From: Epiperipatus broadwayi
Taxonomy: Eukaryota > Onychophora > Udeonychophora > Euonychophora > Peripatidae
Length of the DNA: 64,000 nt
Reading direction: 5' to 3'
Assembly (NCBI GenBank): GCA_028023455.1
Contig: JAQFVV010006256.1
Coordinates: 1,118,001-1,182,000 of the forward strand
Shown here: positions 13,075-27,106 of the stretch, one piece after another
How positions within the stretch are numbered: the stretch's first letter is position 1
How the letters are laid out: each line of letters opens with the position of its first letter
Program-made: the position numbers and the translations under genes
The notes under the pieces: generated by a model
What the model saw: the letters and a program-made list of their open reading frames with translations, nothing else
Told to the model about the DNA's origin: nothing
Databases searched by the model: none

Positions 13075-15558
13075 CTAATAAAAAAACAAAACAAAAATTG
13101 TTTTAAAATATATTCATTAAAAGATATTTTCATAAAAAATTATTATATGCAAAATAAATTAAATAATTTTAATAATCTTATCATACTCTAGGTAAATAAC
13201 ACAATCACTATATGACTAATAATATGCAAAATTAATACTATCTCATCTAACTTAATTACTTAGTATATAACTTTGTAATGAACAGAAATATCTAATATAT
13301 ATATATAATAATAGTAAGGAAATAAAGTCATACATCACAAGATTTCATTTAATAAGCCTGTATTTACAAATGTAAATATAATATGAATGGCACAAATTTA
13401 TTTTAAAGTGCCTTACATATATTTATTTATAGCAATTGCCTTTCAATAAACATATTAATGACTGCAAATCATTTTTTTATTAGATTATATATTACATTCT
13501 TTTAAGCTTAGATACTAAGTTTAAATTTAATATAGTTCAAAGATATATTTTTTAAACAAGTGTGTAATAGCCTTGTTCTTTAACTTGTCATCTTTTTCTG
13601 CTTACATGCTATGATTTTTCAAACATATGGACAATAGAAAATATATGTGATTGTTTTCTACAACGCATTTTGACCCAATTAAAGCTCTTTAAAGATAAAT
13701 CAAATTTCACATATTTCCAAATGCCTTACATCAGACTCCATTTTTTTTAAACCAGTTACCTCATTCTACTCATTTGCCACAAGTTATATTTTTCAGAATT
13801 AGACTATAGCCAATTCTTAATTTCAAACATGTGATTATGGACCATATTGCTAATAGTCTCTAATTAATAAAATTATTAGTATTTATAGAAAGTGATAATT
13901 GTGAAAAAGTGATTTTCACTTTTAAAACAAATATATATAATATATATTAATAAATATAAAACAACATGCACTTTTATATGGGGCTTAGCCTAAGATATAA
14001 TTGGGTCAAAAAATCTCTTAAGAGTCATTAAGATATTTTTTTCCAATGACTTCAATTGTACATTTGATATGTAAAAGTGAATGATAATTTAATTTCTAAA
14101 TACATATTTTATCTAAAAATTTTAGTGGGGGTGGGTTCAAATTAAACCAAATTTAAAAAATATTGCATAGCTTTTTTTTTTAATGAATGTTCTCATTTTT
14201 TCTTTACTATAATTACCCAACTATTTTTGATCCCCAATAACTAATTTCAATAATTTTTCATTTTGTAAATTATTCATGAAAGCATTGTCTTATACAGAAT
14301 TTTTTTTTTTTTTTTTAACAAATTAAAAATCTATTTTATCATTCATAGTATTAAACAGTGGAGAGGAGGAATATGACTTTTAGCTATTTTTCGGCAATAT
14401 TTTCTCTAATGAGAATTAATTCTTTGCTTTTTCATTCTCATCAAATTAATCTAATTAAAGATAGCCAAAAAATGTTAGTTAAATAAACAGCAAAGCAATT
14501 TAACTGAATAAATTAAACATAAAATTAAGATTTTAAAGTTATGTTTTTACCAAATAATTCAAGAAAATAAAATTATAGCATTGTATATAATCTGATCAAA
14601 GATATATACAAAAAACAAAACAACAACAGCCAAATAAATCAATATACAATAAACTTGAAAAATACTTGATCTAAAAAAAAAAAAATTCAGATTTACAAAT
14701 TTAACAAGCATTTCCCAAAATGTTTAATACTACATTTACAATCTGAATGTTGGAAACAGTAGAAATAAGGCAATATTTTAAATAATCCATATTGAATTTA
14801 AATCTTTGTACTGTTTACACACATCATCATCAATTATTTCTCTTCTAAAAAAATAATAAAAATGAAATTGTTAAGAAACAAAAGGCAGAGTACTAATAAT
14901 TATGAATTTTTTTTTTAGATATATTAACTTTTTTTGGATTAAGTATTACAAAGGAGGTCATTAAAACATGTAAATATGAAGTTCATTTATTCTTAAATTT
15001 TAAAAGTTGAAACAATAAAGGATAATATAAAATAAAAAATTAATATACTAAATAAAGAGCAGATGAAATAATAAGATGAAATTTTTAAGTGATCTAATTG
15101 GAAATATATATCACTATTTCTCATTTAAGAATGCTCCATAAGAATCTAAAAATATGACATAATTAAATCAATACAGGCATACCTACATTAAAATGGCATT
15201 TGAAGCAAATGAATGATAACACATTTCCTAAAAAATATTGTATGATGGATTTCAGCAATGTTTTCATATAAGATGCAAATTCCATTTACATTATCAAGAT
15301 TATTTCAAAAGGCTTTTTAAAATCAGTGCAATATTGATTGCTTTCATTGGGAAGATATAGCTGATGATAAAATATACCTGCAAGTATACAAGGTGTTGTA
15401 GTTTTTCAAAATATAAAATTCTCTAAGAAGAAAAACAGCATCATAAGATATTAAATAATCACGAGATATGGTGTTTTACAATTATTTTGTCTAATAATTG
15501 CAAACTTATCTTTTAATTCTTTATTCTATGATTTTCTTTGTTTTTATAATCCCCTGAG

Positions 15559-15606
15559 GTTAATATGGGTTTATTCATTTATGTTAATATGGGTTTATTC
15601 ATTTAT
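15559..15606. repeat. Perfect 24-bp tandem duplication
   Basis: The unit begins gttaatatgggtttattc and occurs twice head to tail without mismatch. This looks like a recent local slippage or duplication inside the E93 intron. Confidence 0.9.
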
Positions 15607-16160
15607 GAATATAGTCACACTGACTGATTAATCTCTCTAAGATTTCTCACATTTTTAAATTCTGATTTTAAAAACAAAAACAAAAATGCATTTTTTTGTT
15701 GTCCTCATCTCAAGCAAAGATCTTCCCATTCCAGAATAAATTTCTACAAGCACAAACAAAAAATAGATATCAAATGTTAATGCAAACAGATTTCTTGTGA
15801 TTATTTTTTGATTTTATATTTGTGAGAGACAGTGGTACTGTATAAACCATTGAAAATGTAAATTCAAACACCCTAAAAAGTTTTGAATTCAAGAAGCTTT
15901 ACTAGTCTAGGTATAAAGTTTTGACATAAAGTAAACAATTATTTAAGTTACTGATTTTTATGTAATTGCAGGCACTTTTGAGTAAAAAAAAAAAAATCAC
16001 ATGACTCATCTAACTGACATTTAGTCTAAATTTGACATTATCTTTTTCTTCAAAACTAATCTGTGAGCATAAACAAATAATGGTTATAAAATATGTACTT
16101 AAAATTAGGATTTAATTTGGGAATTTATAAAAAATTCAAATCTTGGAAATGACACAAGTT

Positions 16161-16224
16161 GAATCATGATCCACAGACCTTGAGATTGATAATCCAACTC
16201 TCGTATCATTGCACTAAACCATGC
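16161..16224 (-). repeat. tRNA-like relic (possible SINE head)
   Basis: On the minus strand an A-box-like TGGTTTAGTGC (RC of 16211-16221) is followed about 40 nt later by a B-box-like GGATCATGATTC (RC of 16161-16172). Between them are GAGAG and ATCTC segments that could form an anticodon stem. Spacing fits a tRNA, but the B box is mutated and no acceptor stem closes, so this is a pseudo-tRNA or SINE promoter relic. It resembles the relic at 58430-58487 in order and spacing. Confidence 0.35.
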
Positions 16225-17322
16225 AGGATATGAATCATTAAAATCATAAAAGAGCCTTTTGTTGCCAGTATAATAACTTTTATATATGATTGTATTAATA
16301 TTAACATATATAAAGGTACAGTGTTAAAAAAAAGTAAATCATGGTTAATGATGCATATGAGCGCATGTGCATTAGTTTAAAAAGCCGATTATTAGTTTAT
16401 TATAATAGTATTTTATAATTTTTTTTTTTTTTTACAAGAATTAATTATCAATTATTGAATGCATTTCTAAAAAAAATCTACAGCATGGTACAAATAAAAT
16501 GTTTTGCCATATCAAGTATTTTAATATTCTGAGCTACATCTAAGTTTTAATGGACAATTTATATTATAAGAAATATGTCTTCTCCCAGGCTTTAAAATCA
16601 ATTTTTTTTTTAATGCAAATACTACTATATGAATTCAACATAAAATTGATAAATTTACTGATGATGGCAATTCTTCAAATTGTTAAAAATTGCAATTACT
16701 TATTAAAAGGATACATCAAGATATGAAATAAGCATTTTTATATATAAAAATATTAAAAGAGTATATTCAATTTTTTTTTTCTCTTCAAATTAATACAATT
16801 TTTGAAAAAATAAAAATAAAACATCTTTTCATTGTAAACTTTAATGATAAGATTAATATAGCTTTAAAATGACAAAAAATGTATAAAAACTTTGCTTTTA
16901 CATTTCCAAAAAGATTTTAATCTAAGTGATCATACTTTCTACAATAGCACAATATGTTAGTTATTATTATTATATATCATCAAGTCATAAAAATTTGTAA
17001 TTAATTCTTTACGTTTATGATTTAAATAGTTATATATACAATTCCAGTTGTTATATATCAATGTGATCAAAATGTTGTCTTATTCTGTACTTTTTAGCTC
17101 AGTAATAAGAGTGAATTCAAATGCCAAAGCTTTTGGCATTAAGTCTGAATTGAGAAATATAAATAACAACAAATAATCTCAATATAAGGAACTGAATGGA
17201 CCTGCCACTAGGCTGCTCAAATGTCATATGATCTCCAGAGCAACTAATCATATAATTATTATTTTTTAAAAGTGTTTTGAAAATTTAAATAAAGTAACAG
17301 ACATATGATTATATTTCATCTA

Positions 17323-17491
17323 ATATTGATTTGATATAAAGTTTGAACAATCATTTTTTAATGATGCAGATTCTTCACACATCTTAATTTATATTAAAGT
17401 GTGTCAAACTTTATATCAAATCAATATAAAGTTTGACACACTTTAATATAAATTAAGATGTGTGAAGAATCTGCATCATTAAAAAATGATT
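17323..17491. repeat. Perfect 68-bp-arm palindrome with partial third copy
   Basis: The arms 17349-17416 and 17424-17491 are exact reverse complements separated by 7 nt (caaatca). In addition 17323-17346 is an exact reverse complement of 17404-17427. A 13-bp direct repeat, atataaagtttga, sits at 17334-17346 and 17424-17436. This arrangement is the signature of a replication template switch that copied the opposite strand and then returned. There is no transposon-like target duplication. Confidence 0.93.
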
Positions 17492-18230
17492 ACTGTTATA
17501 TTATAATTAAAAAACAAGCTGAGATTAAGATGTTAAGTTATAATTTGTTTGTTAAATTTGAATGATTTTATCACTTTACCTAACTTTACTGTTTCATTTA
17601 TATTGTAATGAAAGATCATCATTTTGAAGTCACACATATTTATTTTCTATAATTAAGAAAATGTTTCTAGAAAAGAAGTTGTGTTAACTGATTATGCAAT
17701 AAGTTCAAACATGGAATTTTATTACTGTTCTTTTATGAAATGTGCGAATAGAATTCATCAACTAAGAAAAACTTCATGAATCTTACAATGTTCACTATTA
17801 GTATTCATCGAAACTATAAAATCAAAGGAATTTTAAAAATATGATTTTAATAAAAGAGTCAAACTCATATATTTATATATTTTAAATATAACAATGGAAA
17901 TTGCTGTAACTAATTTTAAGACTTTTGATAAATCTATAAAAGTTGTAAAAACTTTGACATTCAAATATTTATTCCAGCTTTAAAGTGAATTAAATAATGA
18001 AAGTTTTAAACTGATTAAATAATTAATTATATTTACTATTGATATATTTATATACTGTTGTATTTTGTAAGTTTTATACAAGTTTGTGCACTCCAGAAAA
18101 ACTAGAATTTATTAGCAAGATTTTTTTAGATCGCGAACTGATAACTGATGAAAATTTAATTAAAGAATTAACGTTAAGGCAATCAATAAATTCCAAGAAA
18201 TATTTGTTGATTGCAAATATTTCTAGATAA

Positions 18231-18870
18231 GAGCCTTTACCTTATATGGAGAAGGTAATTAATTGTAGCAGTTATCAGAAAGATATATATACGTTAGGCC
18301 ATTTTGAGTGCATCTCCAGTTGTCTTTCCTGTTCAATTCCGGTGTAGGAAAGATCTAATGTCAGTGCTTTGGTTAATGTCCAGTGCTCAGTGGAAATGTA
18401 GTTCATGGGCATAGCTGAATAGGCCCACAGAGATTGGAAGACTGTCGCCTGAGGAAACCATCCGGATAGCAGCTTAATGAAGAGTTGGGCTTCCAACGGT
18501 TTTCAAGTGGAGTTACTGATGGACTGTTGCAGAGATGGAAGCTGTAAGAAGCTTATACTCTGTCATAGTGCTACACTACGATGTGTTCGTATGCAGCTTA
18601 ACTGGACTGGGCCAAGGTGTGTGTAAACCTAGCCCACTGTGAACTGCTTTTGTAGCAGCCAGCCTGAAAGTACATTGTTGGAATTGAATGTTAGTGAACT
18701 GTTGAGATGGTGTGTTGCAGACTATTCGCTATTCTGATTATTTAAAATATTATGAATTTTTATTTGTATATATTCATTTGCTGGCCACCTAGTCCTACTT
18801 CGGACACAAGCAATATTTAAATAAATAATCACTTTATTATATATCTATCTATCTATTAATTTGGTATCAT
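18231..18870. other. Unclassified GC-richer island, probable interspersed repeat
   Basis: From about 18231 the composition changes abruptly from A/T-tract intron to mixed sequence, returning at about 18760 with an AATAAA-rich stretch and a TATC microsatellite at about 18840-18858. The 73-codon minus-strand frame at 18275-18496 has no recognisable domain. A compositional island ending in a short tandem repeat suggests a decayed LTR or a non-LTR/SINE 3' end. No terminal repeats or target duplication could be defined. Confidence 0.4.
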
Positions 18871-21800
18871 TCCTTTATATGTTTCATTACATTTTTCTTA
18901 TTGCTATATTAAAGTTAAATGAATATATCTAACTATTTGATATCAACTATTGGACAAAACTATTTTATTTTTACATTACATAAATAAGCATATAATAATG
19001 CATAATACATGCATTTAATTCTTTTTAAACAGTATTAGATAAAACAATCTATCTGAATCAATAAAATTTTTAGATGACAATTAAACCATACTTAAGACTA
19101 AAAATTAAATAAAATTAAAACTAGAGTTAAGAATCATTATAAATGGATCTAGTTTGAAATTCCCAGACATAAAGACAACTAGTAAAAAAAAAATAGTAAT
19201 AAAAAAATAAAAAATTAATGAATAATAATAAATTCATTAAAATGATAATAGTGCTTATCGATACAGTCTCAAAGAAAAGAATGAGACAAGATAAATCTAC
19301 AAAGATTCTTAAAAGTATTTAATAACCAATGTTTAAAACAGATTAGGTGGAAAAAATTAAATTGCAAGAATTCCATGCAAGTTTAAAAGGTAAAATTGCT
19401 TTTAAAATAAGATCAAATCCTTGGAAAAACAGAACATTAACTATGAAAAGGCAGCTCTGGAGACAGAAAAAAATATCATCATCATCAACAGCCAATTACA
19501 AAATGCACACACAAAAAAATATTATACTAGAAATGAGTTTTGTGATAACTATACAAATCAATCTGCAAAACATAAATATATACACATATAGAACATGGTA
19601 GTCTATTTTTCTATTTATTTGATATTATAAAATGATATCTTTTAATTTTTTCTAAAGAAAATTAATTTTTCTTTCTGAAATACTTCAACAGTAATTGTCG
19701 CTCTCCAATGTAATATATTCTTTGTCATATTTTTCCAATGAAAACAAATAACATTGTATTTCTTTGAAATAATCCTTATAATTTTAACAAACAAGGCCTA
19801 TCTTTTATCATAAAATCCATGCTCAAATTCACTATAAATTATCTTTACAGAAAGTCTTAATTTATTTATACATTTCACATTTCCAATCTAAAGAAAAATA
19901 GTGGATTATAGTATCACATCCAGCAAAAAATGTATATATTGTTGGTTTTATTATCTTCCCAATGTATTTTTAAAATTTTATAATAAAACTTTTCTAATGC
20001 TTTTTATATTGCATTAATAATGTTCAAATCTCACTTTTATATAATAAATAAAATAAAATAATAGTTCTATACACAACTCACATAGTTGCAATAATTATTT
20101 CCCTATGACAATCAACTTGTTAAAAATAGAATACTGGTGTCTGTGTTGTAATCTCAACACCAAGACCACCTTTATATTTATAAAACTATCAAGGCATTTA
20201 AATTTAAATTGGTTTACATTCTCAAGTTGATAGATATTCAGTCTAAAAGTTGCTGAGAATTTTTTTTCTGTCATTGGCTAATAAAAGATTTGAGATTTTT
20301 TTGAACATGAATTAATTAAACAAAAGTCTTTAAATGTTGTATTCAACATTAAGCATATTCTGTAAATCATCATTTAAACTGGCAAAAATAGCACAATCAT
20401 AAATGTACTGTAAATTCAGAATTCAAAAAGATAAAATTCTTGTTTTTACTTTAAATCAATTTTTTTTTTTATTAATAAACTTGTATTACATTTTGATCTT
20501 AGATTTATTAAGGCACCTATAAATAGTTTCAAAAATCACTGTTATAAAAATTAAAAACAATATTATGAGCAAATAAATATTCTTGATAAAGCACTAATAT
20601 TCAATAAAAAGCAACAGTTATCAGTAGAAATATAGAAAATCTTTCAGGTAAAAAAAATCAATGAATTAAATGGGATAAATATACTGGAGATTTACATAGC
20701 AGATGATAACTAAAAAATAATGGATGACAAACACTAAATAATAAAGGACGACATATAAATCATACTGGAGAGATAAAAAAAAAAAAAGCTTCCTGTTTGA
20801 AAAAATATATAATGTATTCACACATTTCCAAAAATATGGCAAGCATTAATGTTTTAATAAACTTCCTATAATCATCTCTACAGTAAATCAAGAGACCCAT
20901 TCAGAAATTAATTTGAATATTGATTATGAATGTAATTTGTGAGATTTACTTACATAAAAGACCATAGTTTAGATTTAAAGAAATATGTTTTTTATTCATA
21001 ATAACAACTCCAGTTTAAGAAATTAAATGAGCCAATTTAAGTGAAAAAATGATTTATGGAAAATAAGTGAAAAGTAAATCTCTGCACTTTGTATTCCAAG
21101 AATACATTGGGATATTTCCCAGATTCTTATTGAGAGGGTATCTTGGAATTTTAGAATGTGAACAAAAAAAATTATTAAAAATAATAATAATATGAAGTCA
21201 TGAAATTTTAACTCGTTAACAAACTCTCAGAATCAATCTTTCTTATGAGTTCAAGAGCCAATTTCCTGCATATTTGTTCAAATAAAAGGTGCTTCAATTG
21301 AGTATATCAAGACAAGAAATATATATATATTTTGTTTATTTAGAAAAAAAAAAAAGAACCTGGCAGATGAAGTTTCTTAAGATAAGAATAGAACAAGAAG
21401 AAATAATTGAAACATTAAAAACAAGTTGAAGCCTTTGAGTAAGCAATAATAAAATAGTAAATCTTTATTTCAGGATTATGAAGAAACCAAAATACTCTGA
21501 AAAGAACTCAGATATGAGATAGAACAATAAAGTTAGAAAGAAAAAAAAAACAGAAAACTAAAAATGGAAATAACATAAACAAAAATACTTAAGCATTTAA
21601 TACTTAAAATCAAAGAAAATGAAGTGAAAAAGTGGCCAATTGAGGTCAAAATGCTGATGAAGGTGCTATCATGGCACTAAATCTATCATGTTAACTGACT
21701 TACCATTATTGATAATCTTGATTTGTTAGCTGAACTAATTGGAACAAAGAGAATCAAGTAGTTCAAATAACCACTATATGTGAGAATATTTAAATTTATG

Positions 21801-23801
21801 TAAACTAAGATAAGCATAGAGTTATCACTGCTTTATTTTGAAATATTGAATATGCTTTTACAAAAAAATAACTAAAAAGTTTTTAAAAATAAAGAAATAA
21901 AAAACAGAATATATCCACACCTCAAAGATGTTCAAACGCATTTCAAAAAATTGAAATGCTAGGCAGACGAGTTTTAAATAAAAATTCATTTCCCAACCTA
22001 TGAATTAAACAGCTGGAAAAATAATTTTGCTACTAACTATAAAATTAATCTCTTGATTTCTTTCAGAGTTTTTTTTTTTTTAAATATTGAGGGAGAAAAT
22101 TTCTAGAATCCACAATCTGTTAACCCTATGTGCTTTTTTACATGGTAAACAAAAATGAATGGATGGGCAGCTGAGTTTTCTGATTGTTATAAAGGAATTT
22201 GCTGGATCAATTAGGGAAAAAGAAGCTGTGGATCAGAGAAACTGAATGTAATTTAAATAAATCTTAATTCTGCAGTTGAATGAAGATTAAAAATGATGAC
22301 AAAATTCTATTGAGCAATTTTGCAAAGATATAAATTACAAATAATAATTTTATAAAATTATTACATTATCTGCCATTTTATTTTATATAAGGGTAACTAA
22401 TTGTTTGTCACTTCATTTTCATATCTGATTGCATAAAAAAAAATAGGGGAAAAAATTACCTCATTATTAGCTAAAAATTTTTTTATTAATTACAAATATG
22501 TTAATTTCAGGTATGTATTATTTACCTTATTAATAAAAATTATGTAAAGTTTCAAATAATATGAGCTTTATAAAAATGTGCTCCAATTCAATATAACATG
22601 ACAATAAAAGCGTTTTATTTATGAAAAGATAATTTTAAAGTTCAAACTTATTAATAATAAAAATACAACTTTATATAAACGTTTTTCAAACTTCTAAATA
22701 TATTTTTAAAAAAATCAGAATCATTTTTCTTATGTTAAATCTGTTATTAAATAAATATTAACACATGCACTAAGTGACACAAATAATAGTTCAATATAAT
22801 AACCAATATAATACAAATAGACACTGACTATTTTGGGGAAAGAAGAAATCGAGGCTGATGTTTGAATATATAAAGAACATTTTATTATTTGAAATTTCAT
22901 ATTTCTACAAATAATAAGCATATAATTAATAAAAATTTCATTTGCTAATGACTTTTTTCTTTCCATTTTTTTTTATACCATTCAAAATTGATTGAACAAT
23001 ATAAAGAGGAGAAATAATATTGTAAAAGCAAATTTTTTCATTTAAAATATATTACAATATAATACTTTTACAAACGTATTATTTAAAATTTGTAAAAATT
23101 GTAATTTTTTTTTAGATTTACAAATATCTTGTAATTTAATAATAAATAACATTGCTTTATTCTACATTAGATAGGTGGAAAGTTTAAATTTTTGTCTAAC
23201 GACAGCTACTAAGACACTTAGTTTCTTTAAAATATTCCGATTATTTGCAAAATTAAATCAGTTATTTTTATAATACTAGATATTTCAAAATATGGAAGTA
23301 GTAATTTTGCATAATTACACTTTGTTTCATATAAAGTTTTTTTTATATTTTTATGCCTGATTATTTGAATCCTATTTTCCAAACAAACCTTATGTCCAAT
23401 TAATTTGAATAGTTGATAACCTATTGCATTCTAATGTTTACTCACTTCCATTTACTAATTTGAGAAAAAACAAATATACTTTGACAAAGTAAAGTTTTTA
23501 TCTTACATAAATATTTCAAAAGTATACTATACATAATATTGCAAAGTTTTGAATTTTCATTCTTCTAATATACCGTATATATTAACATGAATAGTTTTAA
23601 GGGTGAGAGATATTAAATATTTTTCATGTCTGTGTAAGCTTGGGGGAGCTATCATTTATGTGGTAAAAGATCAATAGGTGGATGGACTTAAGTGCTAAAA
23701 AATTATTAAATTTCAAAATGTCCAACAACAAAAAAAAACAACAGTGTAACAAAATTATACAGGGATACTGCTTAAAAATCAAAGGAATATAAAATGTTAT
23801 A

Positions 23802-23839
23802 GTTCAGAAAGTCATTTCCTGTTCAGAAAGTCATTTCCT
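23802..23839. repeat. 19-bp perfect tandem duplication
   Basis: The unit gttcagaaagtcatttcct occurs twice head to tail. It lies in otherwise featureless intron sequence. Confidence 0.9.
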
Positions 23840-25565
23840 TTTCTCTTGTTACTCACAAAGTCAGTCAACACTGATCAAATTATAAATTTTTATAAGACTA
23901 AAAACTTTTTAAAATGTAATAAATTAAAAAATGGACTTATCAGAGAAGTCAAAGGAATATTCAAAAGACCCATTGTTTAAAAAAATTAAACTCTAAGATT
24001 GATATTTGGAAAGGCCATTTACAGAATTATAAAATGATTTCTATTAATATATTACATTTTTGCATTATTTTGTTTAGTCTTTTTCATTGGTTATTTTAAA
24101 TTTACAAATGTTTTAAACCCTTTGGAATCCAGTCACTATTGTGCTGAAGAAAAATATTTGAGATATTCAAATTAGCAAGCAATTTTGAAAACCATGCATA
24201 GCTATAATAATGTTTAAGACCTCCACTTACTGATCTTTTCTTGCATAAATAGACTTTTTCCTGTCTTTTATACTATAGAAAAACCCAAATAAGACATTTT
24301 AACATATATATAATTAAGGATATTTATTTTTAATATATAATAAAATTATTGAAGCTTTTTTCCAAAAAAAAAAAAAAAAAAGGTATTAAAATACATGCAG
24401 CATTAGATACTATAAAATCCATTTAAATTTAGTTATGAAACAAATTAAAAAATAAAAACAAATCATGCAGAAAGGTACAGATTCTTAAGTATGAAACTGT
24501 AAATTTAAAAATAGGAGAAAAAAGTGGGCAGTCATCTACCTAAAAATTTGAAAAATACATGATAAAAAAATTATTGTGAGCCTACCCGTAAAGGAAGTTG
24601 GGCATAAATTTAGAACCTGCATCTGTGGGATACCTATATAAGAAAGAAAAAAAAAAGAAGAGAAAGAAAAAAAATAAAGACCGATTTACTTACTTAAGAT
24701 GGAAAAAAAAAAATCTTGTTATAATATAATAGATTAAAAGAATTGCAGCCACAAGACTTTGCATTATTTGTTTTTATACAAAACTAGTATTTTATAAAAC
24801 TAATGCATGGTTATATACATACTATACAATATATATGCACGCAGTAGCATCGAGAATGAAGCCTAGACCTGTGGTAAAAATTTTAGTGGCACCTCTGAAG
24901 TTAAAAAAAAACAAAAACAATAATTATTTAAAATTTGTATGATAAAATAAATACTATATTCTTCTGTCATACAAATTTCTTCATAATCTTAAGCCCTGGT
25001 CCTTAAAATTAACAGGCCTAAAATCTATGCTCCTCTTCTCGAGAACAGGTTTGCATGCACAATGCTCACACACAACACATTTACATATTTATAATGATAT
25101 TAATAAAAAGTAGGACAACTAATGAATTTAGATAAATACCTATACTTGAATGAAAAAGGTTTAAATTTAGTATCATTTACATTTGCAAAGTTATTTGATT
25201 GAAAAAATTTATGTGAGAATCACCCATGAGCAAAATGTTTTTGTCTGCATACAGTTTTTTGTTATTATCTTTTAGAAATTACAATTTAAAAGCTAGATAA
25301 TATTTATAAATTTTAAATGGAAAAAAAAAAAAAACACCCTCAAGATAAAAATCTAAATTATAATTACTTGTTCAAACTTACATATAATATTCAGATTTGA
25401 TTAAAAAGTTTGTGATGACTATATTTAAGTATATCGTGAGCTATTTTTCTTTTACATTTATAAGATATATCTGTATTCCAGACAGAAAAACTTTAAACTG
25501 TCAGTTTATAAATATAAATTCTTCTGTTTTTATTAAAAGACAAAAAGATTGTTATTTAGAATCAT

Positions 25566-25704
25566 AAGTGATTAATAGTCAAGCGTTGCTAGCCAGGAGA
25601 TCATTGCAGCTGCCTTGCAAGCAAGTAGTTGGTTGCAGACAGTTGTGGGTTCGCGTCCCGGCCGATGCTATGACATATGAAGAAAAAAAAAAAAGTGATT
25701 AATA
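25566..25704 (+). mobile_element. tRNA-derived SINE with poly(A) tail and 12-bp target-site duplication
   Basis: A body of about 115 bp (25578-25692) is flanked by identical 12-bp direct repeats, aagtgattaata, at 25566-25577 and 25693-25704. It starts with a tRNA-like region: A-box-like TAGCCAGGAG, an anticodon-arm-like ctgccttgcaagca (TGC in the loop, as in tRNA-Ala) and an almost canonical B box, GGTTCGCGTCCC (25648-25659). It ends in gaag plus an A-rich tail. A-to-B-box spacing is about 15 nt longer than in a tRNA, apparently through a small internal duplication (ttggttgcag / cagttgtggg). The features indicate Pol III transcription and LINE-mediated retroposition. The intact duplication indicates a recent insertion. 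Confidence 0.82.
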
Positions 25705-26988
25705 AAGCATAATGGATGCCGCCAACACTATAAATCAATACTGTAATACAAGTGTGCAAGGCAAAAACATCTTCAACAGTCCAATCAAACAAAAGTAGTG
25801 AAGATGAAAACAATACTACTAAATTTACTAACTGCTGAAAATTGAGCATTTTAATAGCTTTCATTCTTGTTTTATACTTATCTCAAAAAATTAGATACCC
25901 ATTTACTGCTCAATATATGATGGTTGCCTGAAAAAAATAATCTTAAGCCTGTTTGGAATTTAAAACATTTCAACATTTTACCTAGTCTGGATTCAAATCC
26001 TAGCTTGAGTATGATGTGCAATCAAACTAATTTCTAACATTCAACAAGATTCTTACAAGCACATAGACAAAAAAAAATGAGGCTCAAAAATGTAAATTTA
26101 TCAACAAAATTGCCCTTGTTCTCATAAGTAAAGCATGCAACTATAATTCTTTAAAAACAATTTAATACAACTTACTTGATAGGAACATGATGTTCAAAAA
26201 TTATAAGAAGTCATAATAACATATTTCAAAACAAATCCACAGCAAAAATAAAAAATGAGAGTATAACATTTTAGAATTTACACCCAAATAAAAACTAATG
26301 ATTTGTGAAAATTCACTATACTAAAAAAAGATAAATCTATTTGATCAAAGCTAACTCCCTGCAAATAAAATATATTTAATATCTGAGACATTAAATCAGA
26401 AATTATTCAAAATGAAAAAAGTGTTAAAATGTAAATCTTCAAATATCAACTAACATTTCAAAGCCAACAGAAATTGAATGAAAACTTTTCTGACTTCATC
26501 TTTTATTTAGTATATATAATGAGCAATTGTGGTAATCTTGTTTAGATGAACTTAAATGGAAAAAGCAACAATCAAATATTTATCATAATGTTATGACTGA
26601 GGTGTTTTTTTTTTCAATTGATGAAGAGTTAAAGAGAAAAATAGTAAAATTTCTATATTTAATACTTGCTAAAGTATTCAAATTGATACAATCATGTTAT
26701 AGCAGCTTAAATAAGAATGGAGTCAAGAACAGAAAAGCACTATTAATTTGAGTATTCTGAGGAATCTGAAAGACTATGATCTGTTTAATTGAACAGAAAT
26801 AAATGTTTATGAACTGAATGTAAATCTTTGGATCAACAAGCCTGTTCAGACATTCTGGATTTAGTCAAACAAATACATTAATACTTAATTACTCAATTTT
26901 CTTTAGTGTAAAATTCTTTATTGTGCGCCAATCCCTTGAACTATAAAATGTATCTTTATTAATAAGATAGAAAGTTGAGAAGCTAATT

Positions 26989-27106
26989 AAAAATAGTTTA
27001 CTAATCTCTGTGCAAGAATGAATTCAAAGTAATTTCAAAAAGGTAACTTTTAACACAAATGGCAACACTCTGCAAAGTTAAAGACTTACTAAAGATATTA
27101 GTTATT
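26989..27106 (+). repeat. Left arm of a 4.3-kb-spaced inverted repeat flanking the RTE
   Basis: This segment is the reverse complement of 31365-31476 with few mismatches and one insertion of about 10 nt (near aacttttaacac). Shared blocks include tagtttactaatctctgtgc and ggcaacactctgcaaagtta. Together the arms bracket the RTE-like element. They may be copies of an older repeat family rather than termini of one element. Confidence 0.85.

Noticed and set aside
12670-13191. 173-codon plus-strand frame opposite the E93 terminal exon
   Set aside because: It is the antisense shadow of the psq-domain coding sequence; the minus frame carries the recognisable domains.
16340-16390. Similarity of gcgcatgtgca...agttta to the MITE ends at 48.6-48.8 kb
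   Set aside because: Only about 20 scattered matching bases and no inverted partner nearby; not enough to call a second MITE.
25601-25864. 87-codon minus-strand frame
   Set aside because: It runs through the SINE and its poly(A) tail (giving a phenylalanine run) into intron; no domain.
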